This document shows, piece by piece, positions 7,689 through 14,975 of a DNA stretch of 15,187 nucleotides (positions within the stretch are counted from its first letter, which is position 1; the number at the start of each line of letters is the position of its first letter). The translations under genes were made by a program, and so were the position numbers. Under the pieces are notes generated by a model. The model did not search any database. It saw nothing but the letters and a program-made list of their open reading frames with translations, and had not been told where the DNA came from. The stretch is taken from the NCBI GenBank assembly GCA_023413275.1, contig JAEZPX010000087.1, positions 1 to 15,187 on the forward strand. The letters are read 5' to 3'. The DNA comes from Bacillota bacterium (lineage in GTDB: Bacteria; Bacillota; Clostridia; Lachnospirales; Anaerotignaceae).

Positions 7689-7827
7689 ATTGCATTCCTT
7701 TCTATGTCAAAGTTTATTCCAATTTTTTTAGATTTACTACGTTTTTACAGTATAAGCTAAAAATCATTGTTTTTTTCAATTAAATAAACAGCTTACCAAA
7801 ATTTATTTATTTTTAGACTTTTAAGAA

Positions 7828-7999
7828 TCAATATATATCTTCGTATCCAGTCTGAGTTTCATACCATTTATCAAAAATGGCAGAAAGCTTTATAAGTCTG
7901 ACACTCTGAAAATCTATGAAAGATGGAGTAATTGCGAGGATTGCAGATGGTAAATCACTCCTCACGCCCTCACAGAATAAAGCTTCTTTCTTCTATCCT
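7828..7999 (+). pseudogene. Possible remnant of an IS1182-like transposase
   Basis: From 7828 the plus strand reads open to TAA at 7951. It includes IKNGRKLYKSDTLKIYE followed by NCEDC. After a one-base frameshift near 7950 it continues as KSLLTPSQNK. The order NGRKL, LKIYE, CxxC, K-S-x-x-T is like the zinc-knuckle region of IS1182-family (DDE_Tnp_1_6) transposases, from memory of that family. No start, terminal repeat or catalytic region is present, so at most this is a fragment. The complementary strand is also open (8004-7828) for about 59 codons, without a good start, so assignment of the coding strand is uncertain. It fills most of the rpoD-trmK gap. Confidence 0.35.
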
Positions 8000-8006
8000 T
8001 TTCTTA

Positions 8007-8044
8007 AAAAAATAACGGGCGAAAATACAGAAATTCGCCCGTTT
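8007..8044 (-). terminator. Intrinsic terminator after rpoD
   Basis: AACGGGCGAA (8015-8024) and TTCGCCCGTT (8035-8044) form a perfect 10-bp, GC-centred stem. On the minus strand it is followed by A and then seven T (8013-8007). It begins 10 bases past the rpoD stop codon and separates rpoD from trmK. Confidence 0.92.
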
Positions 8045-8054
8045 TAACATTTAA

Positions 8055-9128
8055 TTATTCCAAATAATCCTTTAATTTTTTACTACGGCTGGGATGGCGG
8101 AGCTTTCTTAAGGCCTTAGCCTCAATCTGGCGAATACGTTCACGGGTAACGTTAAATTCTTTACCAACCTCTTCCAAGGTTCTTGCTCTTCCATCATCCA
8201 AACCAAAACGAAGGCGCAACACCTTCTCTTCCCTATCTGTCAGGGTATCCAGCACCTCAATTAGCTGTTCCTTCAACAATGTGAAGGCAGCCGCTTCCGC
8301 AGGTGCAGGAATATCGTCATCAGGGATAAAGTCTCCCAAATGGCTATCCTCTTCCTCGCCGATAGGAGTTTCTAAGGAAACAGGCTCTTGGGCAATTTTC
8401 ATAATTTCCCGCACCTTATCTTCGGACATCTGCATTTCCGCTGCCAGCTCTTCCGCAGTTGGTTCACGCCCCAATTCCTGCAAAAGCTGTCTGGAGATAC
8501 GAATCAATTTATTGATTGTCTCTACCATATGCACCGGAATACGGATGGTTCTTGCCTGATCGGCAATGGCACGGGTAATTGCCTGTCTGATCCACCAGGT
8601 GGCATAGGTACTGAATTTATAGCCCTTATGGTAGTCAAATTTCTCAACTGCCTTAATGAGACCCAAATTACCTTCCTGAATTAAATCCAAAAACAGCATA
8701 CCTCTGCCCACATAGCGCTTCGCAATGCTGACAACCAGACGCAAATTGGCTTCGGCAAGCTTTTTCTTCGCTTCCTCATCGCCATCCTCCATGCGCTGTG
8801 CCAAATCAACCTCTTCATCTGCACTTAACAGGGGAACCTTGCCGATTTCCTTCAAATACATACGCACCGGGTCATCAATATTGATACCCTCAGGCAATGT
8901 CAGATCCAGATCCTTTTCAATCTCCTCTTCCGCATCCATGTTACCTAAAACGTCAATTCCTTGAGATTCCAGATACTCATAAATACGTTCAATTCGGTCG
9001 GGGTCAAGGTCCAAATCCGCCAAATGATCCATGATCTCTTTATATTCTAATACACCTTTTTTCTTCTTTCCATGCTGCACCAATTCCTCTAAACGGGTCA
9101 ACAACGTAGTTTCTTCGACGGATTTCAA
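8055..9128 (-). CDS. rpoD: Primary RNA polymerase sigma factor SigA/RpoD
   Basis: This 357-residue protein is the housekeeping sigma factor, which directs RNA polymerase to -35/-10 promoters such as that of rnpB in this window. Region 1.1 is short and acidic (1-80). Region 1.2 is DDPVRMYLKEIGKVPLLS (85-102). Region 2 is near complete at about 125-201: AKRYVGRGMLFLDLIQEGN for core binding, and KFSTYATWWIRQAI for -10 recognition and melting. Region 3 follows, and region 4.2 (about 313-343) carries the helix-turn-helix VTRERIRQIEAKALRKLRH. The length is typical for Firmicutes SigA. The start is a TTG at 9128 after AAGGAAGG; there is no ATG nearby. It begins 39 bases after the dnaG stop, so dnaG and rpoD share an operon. 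Confidence 0.97.
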   Translation of the reverse strand: MKSVEETTLLTRLEELVQHGKKKKGVLEYKEIMDHLADLDLDPDRIERIYEYLESQGIDVLGNMDAEEEIEKDLDLTLPEGINIDDPVRMYLKEIGKVPLLSADEEVDLAQRMEDGDEEAKKKLAEANLRLVVSIAKRYVGRGMLFLDLIQEGNLGLIKAVEKFDYHKGYKFSTYATWWIRQAITRAIADQARTIRIPVHMVETINKLIRISRQLLQELGREPTAEELAAEMQMSEDKVREIMKIAQEPVSLETPIGEEEDSHLGDFIPDDDIPAPAEAAAFTLLKEQLIEVLDTLTDREEKVLRLRFGLDDGRARTLEEVGKEFNVTRERIRQIEAKALRKLRHPSRSKKLKDYLE

Positions 9129-9167
9129 CGCAATCCTTCCTTTCTCTGCTCTTATAGTCTAACCATC

Positions 9168-10946
9168 TTAAATGGTAATATACAGGGAATCCAGCATTCT
9201 TTTGGCTTCCACCAGCCTTTGTATCTCTTCCACCGTAGCGGCGGCAGCCGTCAATTTGTCGATTTTCGTCCGTTTCAGTAGTTTTACCGCTTCATTCATC
9301 GCCTTTTGTAAATCTTCCTTACTTTGGGCGGGAAGTTGGATTGCGAAAATTTCCGTTACAGGCTTTTGCTCGGCTCCGTTTTCAAAAAAACTTACCAGCT
9401 CTGCGGGAAACACATTTCCCACATCCCGCCATAATTGGCCAATTGCCTGAAAAACCCGATAATAGATTTCTTCGGTAAAATCCTCTTTCTCTAAAACACT
9501 TACTAACTTTTCGTAAATCTTCTGCTCCGATGCACAATAATACAAGATACTTCTTTGTGCCTCCATAAGTCCCTTTTCCCTATGGTGTACCACATTGCTT
9601 GCTTTTTGATTCATTTGCCGTCTTTTTTCGGCCTCATTTTGAAAAGCTATGTCTTCTTTTTGCACACGCTTATCAATTTCACTGCGGATTGCTCCTTCTT
9701 CCACCCCTGTCATACGGCTTACCTCTCCGGCATACACATTGCGCTCAATGGCATTATCCAGCTTAGAGAGGATGTCTGCCGCCTCCGTGGCAAAGCGCAC
9801 TCGATGTTCCGGGTTCTCCAAGTTATATCTCTTTTGAATACAAGCAATCTCAAAGGAAATATAATGGACAGCGTTTACCAAGAGCTTTGAAAATTCAACG
9901 GCTCCGTTTTGCTTAATAAAATCATCGGGATCCTTCCCATCAGGCACTTGGGTCACCCGTACCCGAAAACCGTTGGACGTTAAAACAGGTATGGCTCTTA
10001 GGGCCGCATTGGTTCCCGCTTCATCGCTATCATACAAAAGTATGATATCCTCGGCGAATTTTTTCAGAGCACGAGCGTGTTCCTGATTAAACGCCGTCCC
10101 CAGTGCCGCCACCACGTTATGAAACCCTGCTTGGTAAAGAGAAATCATATCCATATAACCCTCTACCAAAATCAGTTCTTTTTTACGGGCAGCTCTGGCA
10201 AAATTCAAGCCGTATAGGTTTCTGCTTTTACTAAACAGAATTGTTTCCGGAGAATTTAAGTATTTTGGCTCCCCTTTCCCAATGATGCGTCCGCCAAAGC
10301 CAACAACTCTGCCTTGTGGATCAAAAATGGGAAACATCAACCGACCACGAAAACGATCATGATATCCATTTTTTTCTTTATTTTCGATAACCAGACCGCT
10401 TTGCAGCATATCCTGAATGGAGTACCCCTTTTCCTTCAAATGCTCCATTAGGGCATTTCGTCTCTCCGGCGCATAGCCTAAGCCGAATTTGCGGCTGATG
10501 TTGGGTTGAAGCTTTCTTCCTTCCATATAACTGCGGGCAACAGCGCCTTCTTCACTTTGCAAAACTTCGTGATAAAACCGCCCCGCCACACTATGGATTT
10601 CAAACAGCCTTGCCTTCAACTGCTCTGTCGCCAAAGCTTGTCCGCTTTTTTCCGGCTCCGGCAAAGCAATATGCACACGCTCTGCCAGTTTTTTTAATGC
10701 CTCAGGAAAATCACAATTTTCCATCTCCATAACAAAGCCGAAAACATTCCCTGCGGCACCGCAACCAAAGCAATAATAAAATTGTTTTTCGCTGTTGACG
10801 GAAAAGGATGGAGTTTTTTCATTGTGAAACGGGCAAAGTCCGAAATAAGTACCGCCTTTTTTCTTCAGAGGAACATACTGAGAAATCACCTCAACGATAT
10901 CGTTTTGCAAACGAACCTCTTCCACGATTTCACGGGGATAGCGCAC
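9168..10946 (-). CDS. dnaG: DNA primase DnaG
   Basis: This enzyme makes the RNA primers for lagging-strand synthesis and works with the replicative helicase. I chose the GTG at 10946, preceded by AAGGAAGGTG, because the next residues (RYPREIVEEV) match the family N-terminus. A longer frame to 11075 adds 43 basic residues unlike any primase. The product has 592 residues. The CHC2-type zinc finger has C38, H41, C59 and C62 (CPFHNEKTPSF, YYCFGCG). The RNA polymerase core follows, with a Toprim domain shown by ILVEGYMD and LLYDSDEAGTNAA. The C-terminal helicase-binding region is divergent, as is usual. It is the first gene of the dnaG-rpoD pair. A hairpin lies in its leader. It lies 328 bases downstream of dgt. 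Confidence 0.96.
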   Translation of the reverse strand: MRYPREIVEEVRLQNDIVEVISQYVPLKKKGGTYFGLCPFHNEKTPSFSVNSEKQFYYCFGCGAAGNVFGFVMEMENCDFPEALKKLAERVHIALPEPEKSGQALATEQLKARLFEIHSVAGRFYHEVLQSEEGAVARSYMEGRKLQPNISRKFGLGYAPERRNALMEHLKEKGYSIQDMLQSGLVIENKEKNGYHDRFRGRLMFPIFDPQGRVVGFGGRIIGKGEPKYLNSPETILFSKSRNLYGLNFARAARKKELILVEGYMDMISLYQAGFHNVVAALGTAFNQEHARALKKFAEDIILLYDSDEAGTNAALRAIPVLTSNGFRVRVTQVPDGKDPDDFIKQNGAVEFSKLLVNAVHYISFEIACIQKRYNLENPEHRVRFATEAADILSKLDNAIERNVYAGEVSRMTGVEEGAIRSEIDKRVQKEDIAFQNEAEKRRQMNQKASNVVHHREKGLMEAQRSILYYCASEQKIYEKLVSVLEKEDFTEEIYYRVFQAIGQLWRDVGNVFPAELVSFFENGAEQKPVTEIFAIQLPAQSKEDLQKAMNEAVKLLKRTKIDKLTAAAATVEEIQRLVEAKRMLDSLYITI

Positions 10947-10992
10947 AACCAACACCTTCCTTTTTCCCTTCGCTTTTCTATAAACAGTCCAA

Positions 10993-11022
10993 AAGGAAGT
11001 GAACCTTTCCCTGCACTTCCTT
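10993..11022 (-). promoter_or_regulatory. Hairpin in the dnaG leader, terminator-like
   Basis: AAGGAAGTG (10993-11001) and CACTTCCTT (11014-11022) are perfect complements around a 12-base loop. On the minus strand only a four-base T-run (10994-10991, including the last stem bases) follows, so it would be a weak terminator. It lies about 45 bases upstream of the dnaG start and could attenuate transcription entering dnaG. The rest of 10947-11274 shows only AT-rich DNA and the hairpin at 11194-11212. Confidence 0.4.
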
Positions 11023-11193
11023 CTCGAATATAATAATTCGACAGAAGCTTCAAAATTCCTTTCGCTAACCTTCATTTTGTATATATGCCCAAAAATTTAT
11101 TAAAAAATGACATCATTTTATAAAATTACATCCATCATTCAAAGAATCTGCCTCCATGGCCACAATAATCCTTTGTTTCTGGGATTTTTTCCC

Positions 11194-11212
11194 TTCAAAG
11201 GTATCCTTTGAA
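11194..11212 (-). terminator. Candidate hairpin after dgt
   Basis: TTCAAAGG (11194-11201) and CCTTTGAA (11205-11212) are perfect complements around a 3-base loop. Right beside it, GGGATTTTTTCCC (11181-11193) forms a second short GGGA/TCCC hairpin. Together they lie about 60-95 bases past the dgt stop. On the minus strand the sequence following is A-rich, not a T-tract, so if it ends dgt transcription it is not a classical terminator. Confidence 0.3.
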
Positions 11213-11274
11213 TCATCCCCGAGAATAAGCATGTGCTACCAATGATATAAAAACAGGGAAAATAGTAACGCTTC

Positions 11275-12288
11275 TTAGAGCTTGCTCCACTCTTTAGGAA
11301 TAAACAGCTGAGAATATTTTGCAACTGCAAAACGATCCGTCATACAAGCGATATAATCACAAGTCACCTGCCAAACAGGCTCTCCCTCTTTTAACAGCTG
11401 TAAAAATTCTCCTTCCATCACCTCAGGATGGTCAATATAATATTCATATAAATCTCCAATAATTTTCTCCGCCTTTTCATGCTCCTCTATGGCAACCCGA
11501 CTCATATAAACCTTACGAAACATAAATTCCCTTAGGTTTGTCAGGGTTTCCCGCATTCGACTGCTCATATGAATTTCATCGATACCAGAGCTGTTTATTA
11601 TGGTATCCCGAATCATGGCATTGATGCGACTGCTTGAGGTAGTGCCAATCAGCTCCACAATCTCCCTAGGAATATCCTGAGGCAAGAGCATTCCTGCCCG
11701 CACAGCATCATCAATATCGTGATTGGTATAAGCAATTTTATCGGAAAGCTGAACCACCATTCCTTCCATGGTAGATGGTGCCCCACTGGTACGGTGATTC
11801 AAAATACCATCCCGCACCTCCCAAGTTAAATTCAGACCAGCGCCATTTTTCTCCAACCGCTCAACCACTCTCAAACTCTGTTCATTATGAGAAAAACCAC
11901 CGTGGACTTCACAAAGCTTGGATAGCTTTCGTTCACCGGCATGCCCAAAGGGGGTATGGCCCAAATCGTGCCCCAAAGCGATGGCCTCTGTCAAGTCCTC
12001 ATTGAGACAAAGAGCCCTTGCAATACTCCTGGCAATTTGGGAAACCTCTAAAGTATGGGTTAGCCGTGTGCGGTAATGGTCCCCTTCCGGAGAGATAAAC
12101 ACCTGAGTTTTATGCTTCATACGTCGAAAAGATTTGCAGTGTATAATTCGGTCTCTGTCCCTTTGAAAATCCGTGCGAATGTCGCATTTTTCCTCAGACC
12201 GTTCTCTTCCCTTAGTATCAACGCTTTTTTTCGCATATTCTCCAAGCAGTCTTTCCTCTCTTGCCTCTTGCAAAAGTCTCAACTCCAT
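11275..12288 (-). CDS. dgt: dGTP triphosphohydrolase-like HD protein
   Basis: This 337-residue cytoplasmic protein belongs to the dGTPase-like HD family, which cleaves dNTPs to the deoxynucleoside and triphosphate and so limits dNTP pools. The N-terminal SFRRMKHKTQVF and the HD metal site are clear: H78 in RLTHTLEVSQIARSIAR, H107-D108 in ALGHDLGHTPFGHAGE, and a later D in QLSDKIAYTNHDIDDA. The length fits the short bacterial subfamily, which lacks the E. coli Dgt extension. The real substrate is not readable from the sequence. The ATG at 12288 has AAAGGAGGG just upstream. In many Clostridia this gene stands next to dnaG and rpoD, as here, linking dNTP control to replication. Confidence 0.93.
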   Translation of the reverse strand: MELRLLQEAREERLLGEYAKKSVDTKGRERSEEKCDIRTDFQRDRDRIIHCKSFRRMKHKTQVFISPEGDHYRTRLTHTLEVSQIARSIARALCLNEDLTEAIALGHDLGHTPFGHAGERKLSKLCEVHGGFSHNEQSLRVVERLEKNGAGLNLTWEVRDGILNHRTSGAPSTMEGMVVQLSDKIAYTNHDIDDAVRAGMLLPQDIPREIVELIGTTSSSRINAMIRDTIINSSGIDEIHMSSRMRETLTNLREFMFRKVYMSRVAIEEHEKAEKIIGDLYEYYIDHPEVMEGEFLQLLKEGEPVWQVTCDYIACMTDRFAVAKYSQLFIPKEWSKL

Positions 12289-12409
12289 GCTATCCCTCCT
12301 TTGTTGGGTCTCTCTTATTCTCTTCTTATACTAGAAAAATACGAGATTCTCTGCAAAAATCCTCTTTTGAGCTCTGGAAAGATAATGAAACCAGCCTTTG
12401 CAAAGAAAT

Positions 12410-12434
12410 GAGCCATCCTAATTTGGGATGACTC
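12410..12434 (-). terminator. Candidate terminator after the metallophosphatase gene
   Basis: GAGCCATCC (12410-12418) and GGATGACTC (12426-12434) form a 9-bp stem with one G-U type pair and a 7-base loop. On the minus strand it lies about 50 bases past the stop of the phosphatase gene and is followed by only ATTTCTTT, a weak T-rich tail. Confidence 0.5.
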
Positions 12435-12482
12435 TCATTTATATTCTTCGTTTTATAGATATATGACCATTAATCTTTTTAA

Positions 12483-13271
12483 TCAATCCGGCACCTTGCC
12501 ACCGCCACCATATTCTGCGTATTTCTTCCCTCTCACCTGAATAAACTCCAGTTCAGGATAACGCAGTGCTGTCAAATAGCCCCCATAAACGCAGCCCTGA
12601 TCAATATCCACAGTATTCTGCACAATGCGAGGGCCTTCTGCAACGGTATGACCATAGACCACAAAAGTCTTTCCGTGATAATCTGCCGCCCAATCTAAAC
12701 GTATTGGCTTGCCGTTGTTCTCAAACACTCCTGTTGTTTCCCCATAAAGGCACACTGCCCGAATTTTGTTGGAAAAGCGTCCCATAGACTCTTCCCGCAA
12801 TCCTCCATGGACAACTGCCAGTCTGCGCTTGTCCAACAGTAAATAGTAACATTGGCTTTCATAACAACACATAAACCGATTGCGAAAAGCAATTCTTTCT
12901 TCTTTGGATTGTTTTTCAAACTCTTCCACAGTATTTTCTAAGCCATGGGAGAGACGAACCTTGTTCCCTAAAAAATAACGGTAAAGCTTATTGCAATGGT
13001 TACCATGAACCCAGAAAGCACCTGCATAAGCCACCTGATCCATCCAAAATTCCAATGCAGCTATGTTCTTTGGTCCTTTATCCGCCACATCACCCACTGA
13101 AATCATTCTTCTGCCTTTTGGGTGAAAATAGGCTTGTCCTTTTTTTTCATATCCTAATTTGCCCACAAGCTCCATCAGTTCATCGTAACAACCATGGACG
13201 TCGCCAATGATATCAAATTTATTTTCTTTGAATTCTAAAATACGGAAGTTTCGTTCCCGATGCTCTCTCAT
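12483..13271 (-). CDS. PPP/PrpE-like metallophosphatase (262 aa)
   Basis: The protein has the calcineurin-like fold signatures of PPP-type phosphatases in order: GDVHGCYDEL (23-32), GDVADKGP (60-67), VHGNHCNKL (88-96), VVHGG and VYGHT, then a VDIDQGCVYGGYLTAL tail. It resembles the PrpE / bis(5'-nucleosyl)-tetraphosphatase and polynucleotide-kinase-phosphatase group, which bind two metal ions and hydrolyse phosphate esters. The usual GDxxDRG is GDVADKG here, a conservative R-to-K change at a phosphate-contacting position. Substrate candidates are phosphoproteins, Ap4A or RNA ends; the sequence does not decide. The ATG at 13271 has AAGGAG about 12 bases upstream, which is rather far. It is the most upstream gene of the minus-strand block and is divergent from the cysteine-rich gene. 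Confidence 0.8.
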   Translation of the reverse strand: MREHRERNFRILEFKENKFDIIGDVHGCYDELMELVGKLGYEKKGQAYFHPKGRRMISVGDVADKGPKNIAALEFWMDQVAYAGAFWVHGNHCNKLYRYFLGNKVRLSHGLENTVEEFEKQSKEERIAFRNRFMCCYESQCYYLLLDKRRLAVVHGGLREESMGRFSNKIRAVCLYGETTGVFENNGKPIRLDWAADYHGKTFVVYGHTVAEGPRIVQNTVDIDQGCVYGGYLTALRYPELEFIQVRGKKYAEYGGGGKVPD

Positions 13272-13397
13272 ACCGTCATTCCACTCCTTACCTTCTTTCT
13301 TACTATATCATAAAAAAGTTCGTGGGTGAAAAAAAAGAAGAAAAATATTGCCCATTTGCTCATATATTTAATAAAACGACATAACGGAGGTAATTCC

Positions 13398-13778
13398 ATG
13401 TATCATAATCCAAATTTGCCATATCCTTTTTCTTCTCGTACTTGCGGACGCCCCATTTATCAACGTCCCACACCAGTGTCTGACTGGGCTAATATACCAA
13501 CACCACACCCAAGTTGTAAGGAGTCCCCCATTTGCAAAGAACAGCCCGTTTATGAAGAGAAAGCTATTTGCCAAAAGCAGCCTATCTGTGAAGAAAAACC
13601 AAGCTGTGTGGATAAAGCTCAAGTAAATAACTGTCAGCCTCAATCCTCTAAACAAGTATGTGAAAATCCATGCCGGGACACTTCCCTTACATGCGCTAAT
13701 TCCTGCAATAATTCCTGTAGCAACGGAAATCAACTGATTTTCTTATTCGTAATTCTATATTTATTCGGAATGAATTAA
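13398..13778 (+). CDS. Cysteine-rich hexapeptide-repeat protein with C-terminal hydrophobic tail (126 aa)
   Basis: The ATG at 13398 follows GGAGGT closely. A longer frame to 13326 begins with a lysine run and has no ribosome binding site. The protein has 12 cysteines and no signal peptide. Residues 40-75 are six tandem hexapeptides starting CKESPI, CKEQPV, YEEKAI, CQKQPI, CEEKPS and CVDKAQ; the third has Tyr instead of Cys. A second Cys-rich stretch (79-107) has CENPC and C-x3-C-x3-C. Residues 112-124 (NQLIFLFVILYLF) form a short hydrophobic tail ending in GMN. The N-terminus is Pro/Tyr-rich. This layout recalls small sporulation or spore-coat proteins with a Cys- or Asn-rich body and hydrophobic end, but I do not recognise a named family. 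A strong terminator follows it, so it is a single-gene unit, divergent from the phosphatase gene. Confidence 0.75.
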   Translation: MYHNPNLPYPFSSRTCGRPIYQRPTPVSDWANIPTPHPSCKESPICKEQPVYEEKAICQKQPICEEKPSCVDKAQVNNCQPQSSKQVCENPCRDTSLTCANSCNNSCSNGNQLIFLFVILYLFGMN

Positions 13779-13816
13779 TGCCTTGTCCTACTTCCACCTT
13801 TCTTGTTTGTAACATC

Positions 13817-13857
13817 AAAAAAGCCCGCTGTCTTTTCCAGCAAGGGCTTTTTATTTT
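13817..13857 (+). terminator. Intrinsic terminator after the cysteine-rich gene
   Basis: AAAAAGCCC plus GCTG (13817-13830) pairs with CAGC and GGGCTTTTT (13838-13851), with a two-base AA bulge. It is followed by the T-rich TTATTTTATT. It lies about 40 bases after the stop codon at 13776-13778. Confidence 0.88.
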
Positions 13858-14049
13858 ATTACCAAAAATCTTTTAATAAAATTCTATCCAAAAATGCCTG
13901 CATTATAACACCATAAATTCTTATAATCTGGTTTTTTTATCCTTAATTTCACTGACTTCTTTGCAGACCTTTCTGTTGTTTATACAGAGTTCTTACATAT
14001 TTTAATTATTGTCAATTCTATCAAAAGCTTGTTCCTTTCTAAAGGAAAC
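13858..14049. other. Gap between convergent terminators
   Basis: AT-rich and non-coding as far as I can see. It contains one palindrome, TTCCTTT (14032-14038) and AAAGGAA (14041-14047) with a 2-base centre, of a shape that could be an operator but without further support. Confidence 0.5.
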
Positions 14050-14082
14050 AAAAAAGCGGTATCTGCCATATGCAAACACCGC
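14050..14082 (-). terminator. Intrinsic terminator of the small-protein operon
   Basis: On the minus strand GCGGT (14082-14078) pairs with ACCGC (14060-14056), and inside it TTGC-like and GCA-like bases extend the stem with mismatches around an ATATG loop. A run of T follows directly (14055-14050). It lies about 45 bases past the stop at 14128. Confidence 0.75.
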
Positions 14083-14127
14083 CAAGAAGCTTAAGTAAAA
14101 AAGAAAGTTAGGGCTCCTCAGTAAATA

Positions 14128-14388
14128 TTAATAGCCCAGCATGGACATTACTTGAACCATACGCTCCTGCTCCTCTTTCGGCAAGGTGGCACTTACTGCC
14201 GCCAAAAGAGCCTTTTGCTGATCCTCAGGCAATTTCCCGCCCTCCGCCAACCGCTCACCAAATTCCAACAATACATCAAGTCGTTCCATGCCTGTTTTTC
14301 CACGGCTTTTTTCCGCCGCTTCCCGTATTAATTTCAGTCTTTCTTCCCCTAATGCCTGTACTTCTGGGATATCCCATTCTTTGCTCAC
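14128..14388 (-). CDS. Small helical protein of unknown function, second in a pair (86 aa)
   Basis: The start is a GTG at 14388, with GGAGGG 6 bases before it. The GTGA overlaps the TGA of the upstream gene, so the two are translationally coupled. The protein is charged, predicted all-helical, with no signal or membrane segment. Its C-terminal 28 residues (59-86, KALLAAVSATL ... VMSMLGY) align without gaps to the second repeat of the upstream protein (LLQAV, then MLKIMEI-like hydrophobic spacing), so the two genes appear to share a building block. I do not recognise a named family. The operon context suggests the two proteins act together, perhaps as partners or parts of one complex. A terminator follows. 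Confidence 0.75.
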   Translation of the reverse strand: MSKEWDIPEVQALGEERLKLIREAAEKSRGKTGMERLDVLLEFGERLAEGGKLPEDQQKALLAAVSATLPKEEQERMVQVMSMLGY

Positions 14389-14852
14389 GATTGACCCTCC
14401 TTGCGATCCATAATATTTCTAATCTCCATGATTTTGAGCATAGTATCTATTTGCATTTTATCTTGTGGTGCTAAATAAGGCTTTACTGCTTGCAGCAAAT
14501 TATGCCTGCGGTATACAGGATCCTCCTGTTTTTCTCTTGTTTCCAGTTTTGTCCCCTCTAACACCCGTTTTATTTCCATAAAACGTGCTATCACAAAAAT
14601 ATTTTTCTGAAATTCCATATCCAAAAATGGAATGGCAGAAAATAAAATATTTTCTCCCTGTGTCGTGCCAAAGGGTGACTCTTGTACAGAAGCTTCTTTC
14701 ACTTGAATGTCCTGAGGCTTTTGCTCCTCCGCACTCCCAAAAAGACGACGCAGCCGCTCTACTTTTTCCATCATACGAAGGGCATCGCTACCATCTGCGC
14801 CCATCATTGTGCTCAAAAGCTTCATCTGATCGCCGTTCATTTTATCCTCCAT
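14385..14852 (-). CDS. Small helical repeat protein of unknown function, first in a pair (155 aa)
   Basis: The ATG at 14852 has GGGAGG 6 bases upstream. An in-frame ATG at 14840 (fifth codon) is a weaker alternative. The sequence is acidic and basic in alternation, helix-prone, and has no signal peptide or membrane segment. Residues about 10-39 (KLLSTMMGADGS, MMEKVERLRRLFG) form a helical N-terminal part. A linker (40-66) follows. Residues 67-99 and 117-149 are two copies of one motif: N-[IL]-L-x4-P-[FY]-L, then I at +18, and MEI[KR] near the end. It overlaps the next gene by 4 bases and lies divergent from the AprX-like protease gene, with a 123-base shared upstream region. I do not recognise a named family. 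The motif may bind a partner, but the function is not readable. Confidence 0.75.
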   Translation of the reverse strand: MEDKMNGDQMKLLSTMMGADGSDALRMMEKVERLRRLFGSAEEQKPQDIQVKEASVQESPFGTTQGENILFSAIPFLDMEFQKNIFVIARFMEIKRVLEGTKLETREKQEDPVYRRHNLLQAVKPYLAPQDKMQIDTMLKIMEIRNIMDRKEGQS

Positions 14853-14975
14853 TTCACACCTCCCCCAACAAGCCTTTTAAAAAGATATGATGAAGAGAAA
14901 GAAAAAATACCTTTGCCTATTCCCAAAAACTCATTTTCACATATTTTAATAGAGAAAGAAAGGAGATGTTTTTCC

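Noticed and set aside
7828..8004. Minus-strand open frame of about 59 codons in the rpoD-trmK gap, reading like a real protein.
   Set aside because: No start codon with a ribosome binding site; it is codon-for-codon antisense to the possible transposase remnant, which I prefer, although the choice is not certain.
10947..11075. 43-residue N-terminal extension of DnaG.
   Set aside because: It is basic, unlike any primase N-terminus, and passes through the leader hairpin; the GTG at 10946 fits both the ribosome binding site and the family start.
11104..11119. AAAATGA-ca-TCATTTT palindrome upstream of dnaG as an operator.
   Set aside because: Short AT-rich palindromes are common in this composition, and there is no second copy or known regulator to support it.
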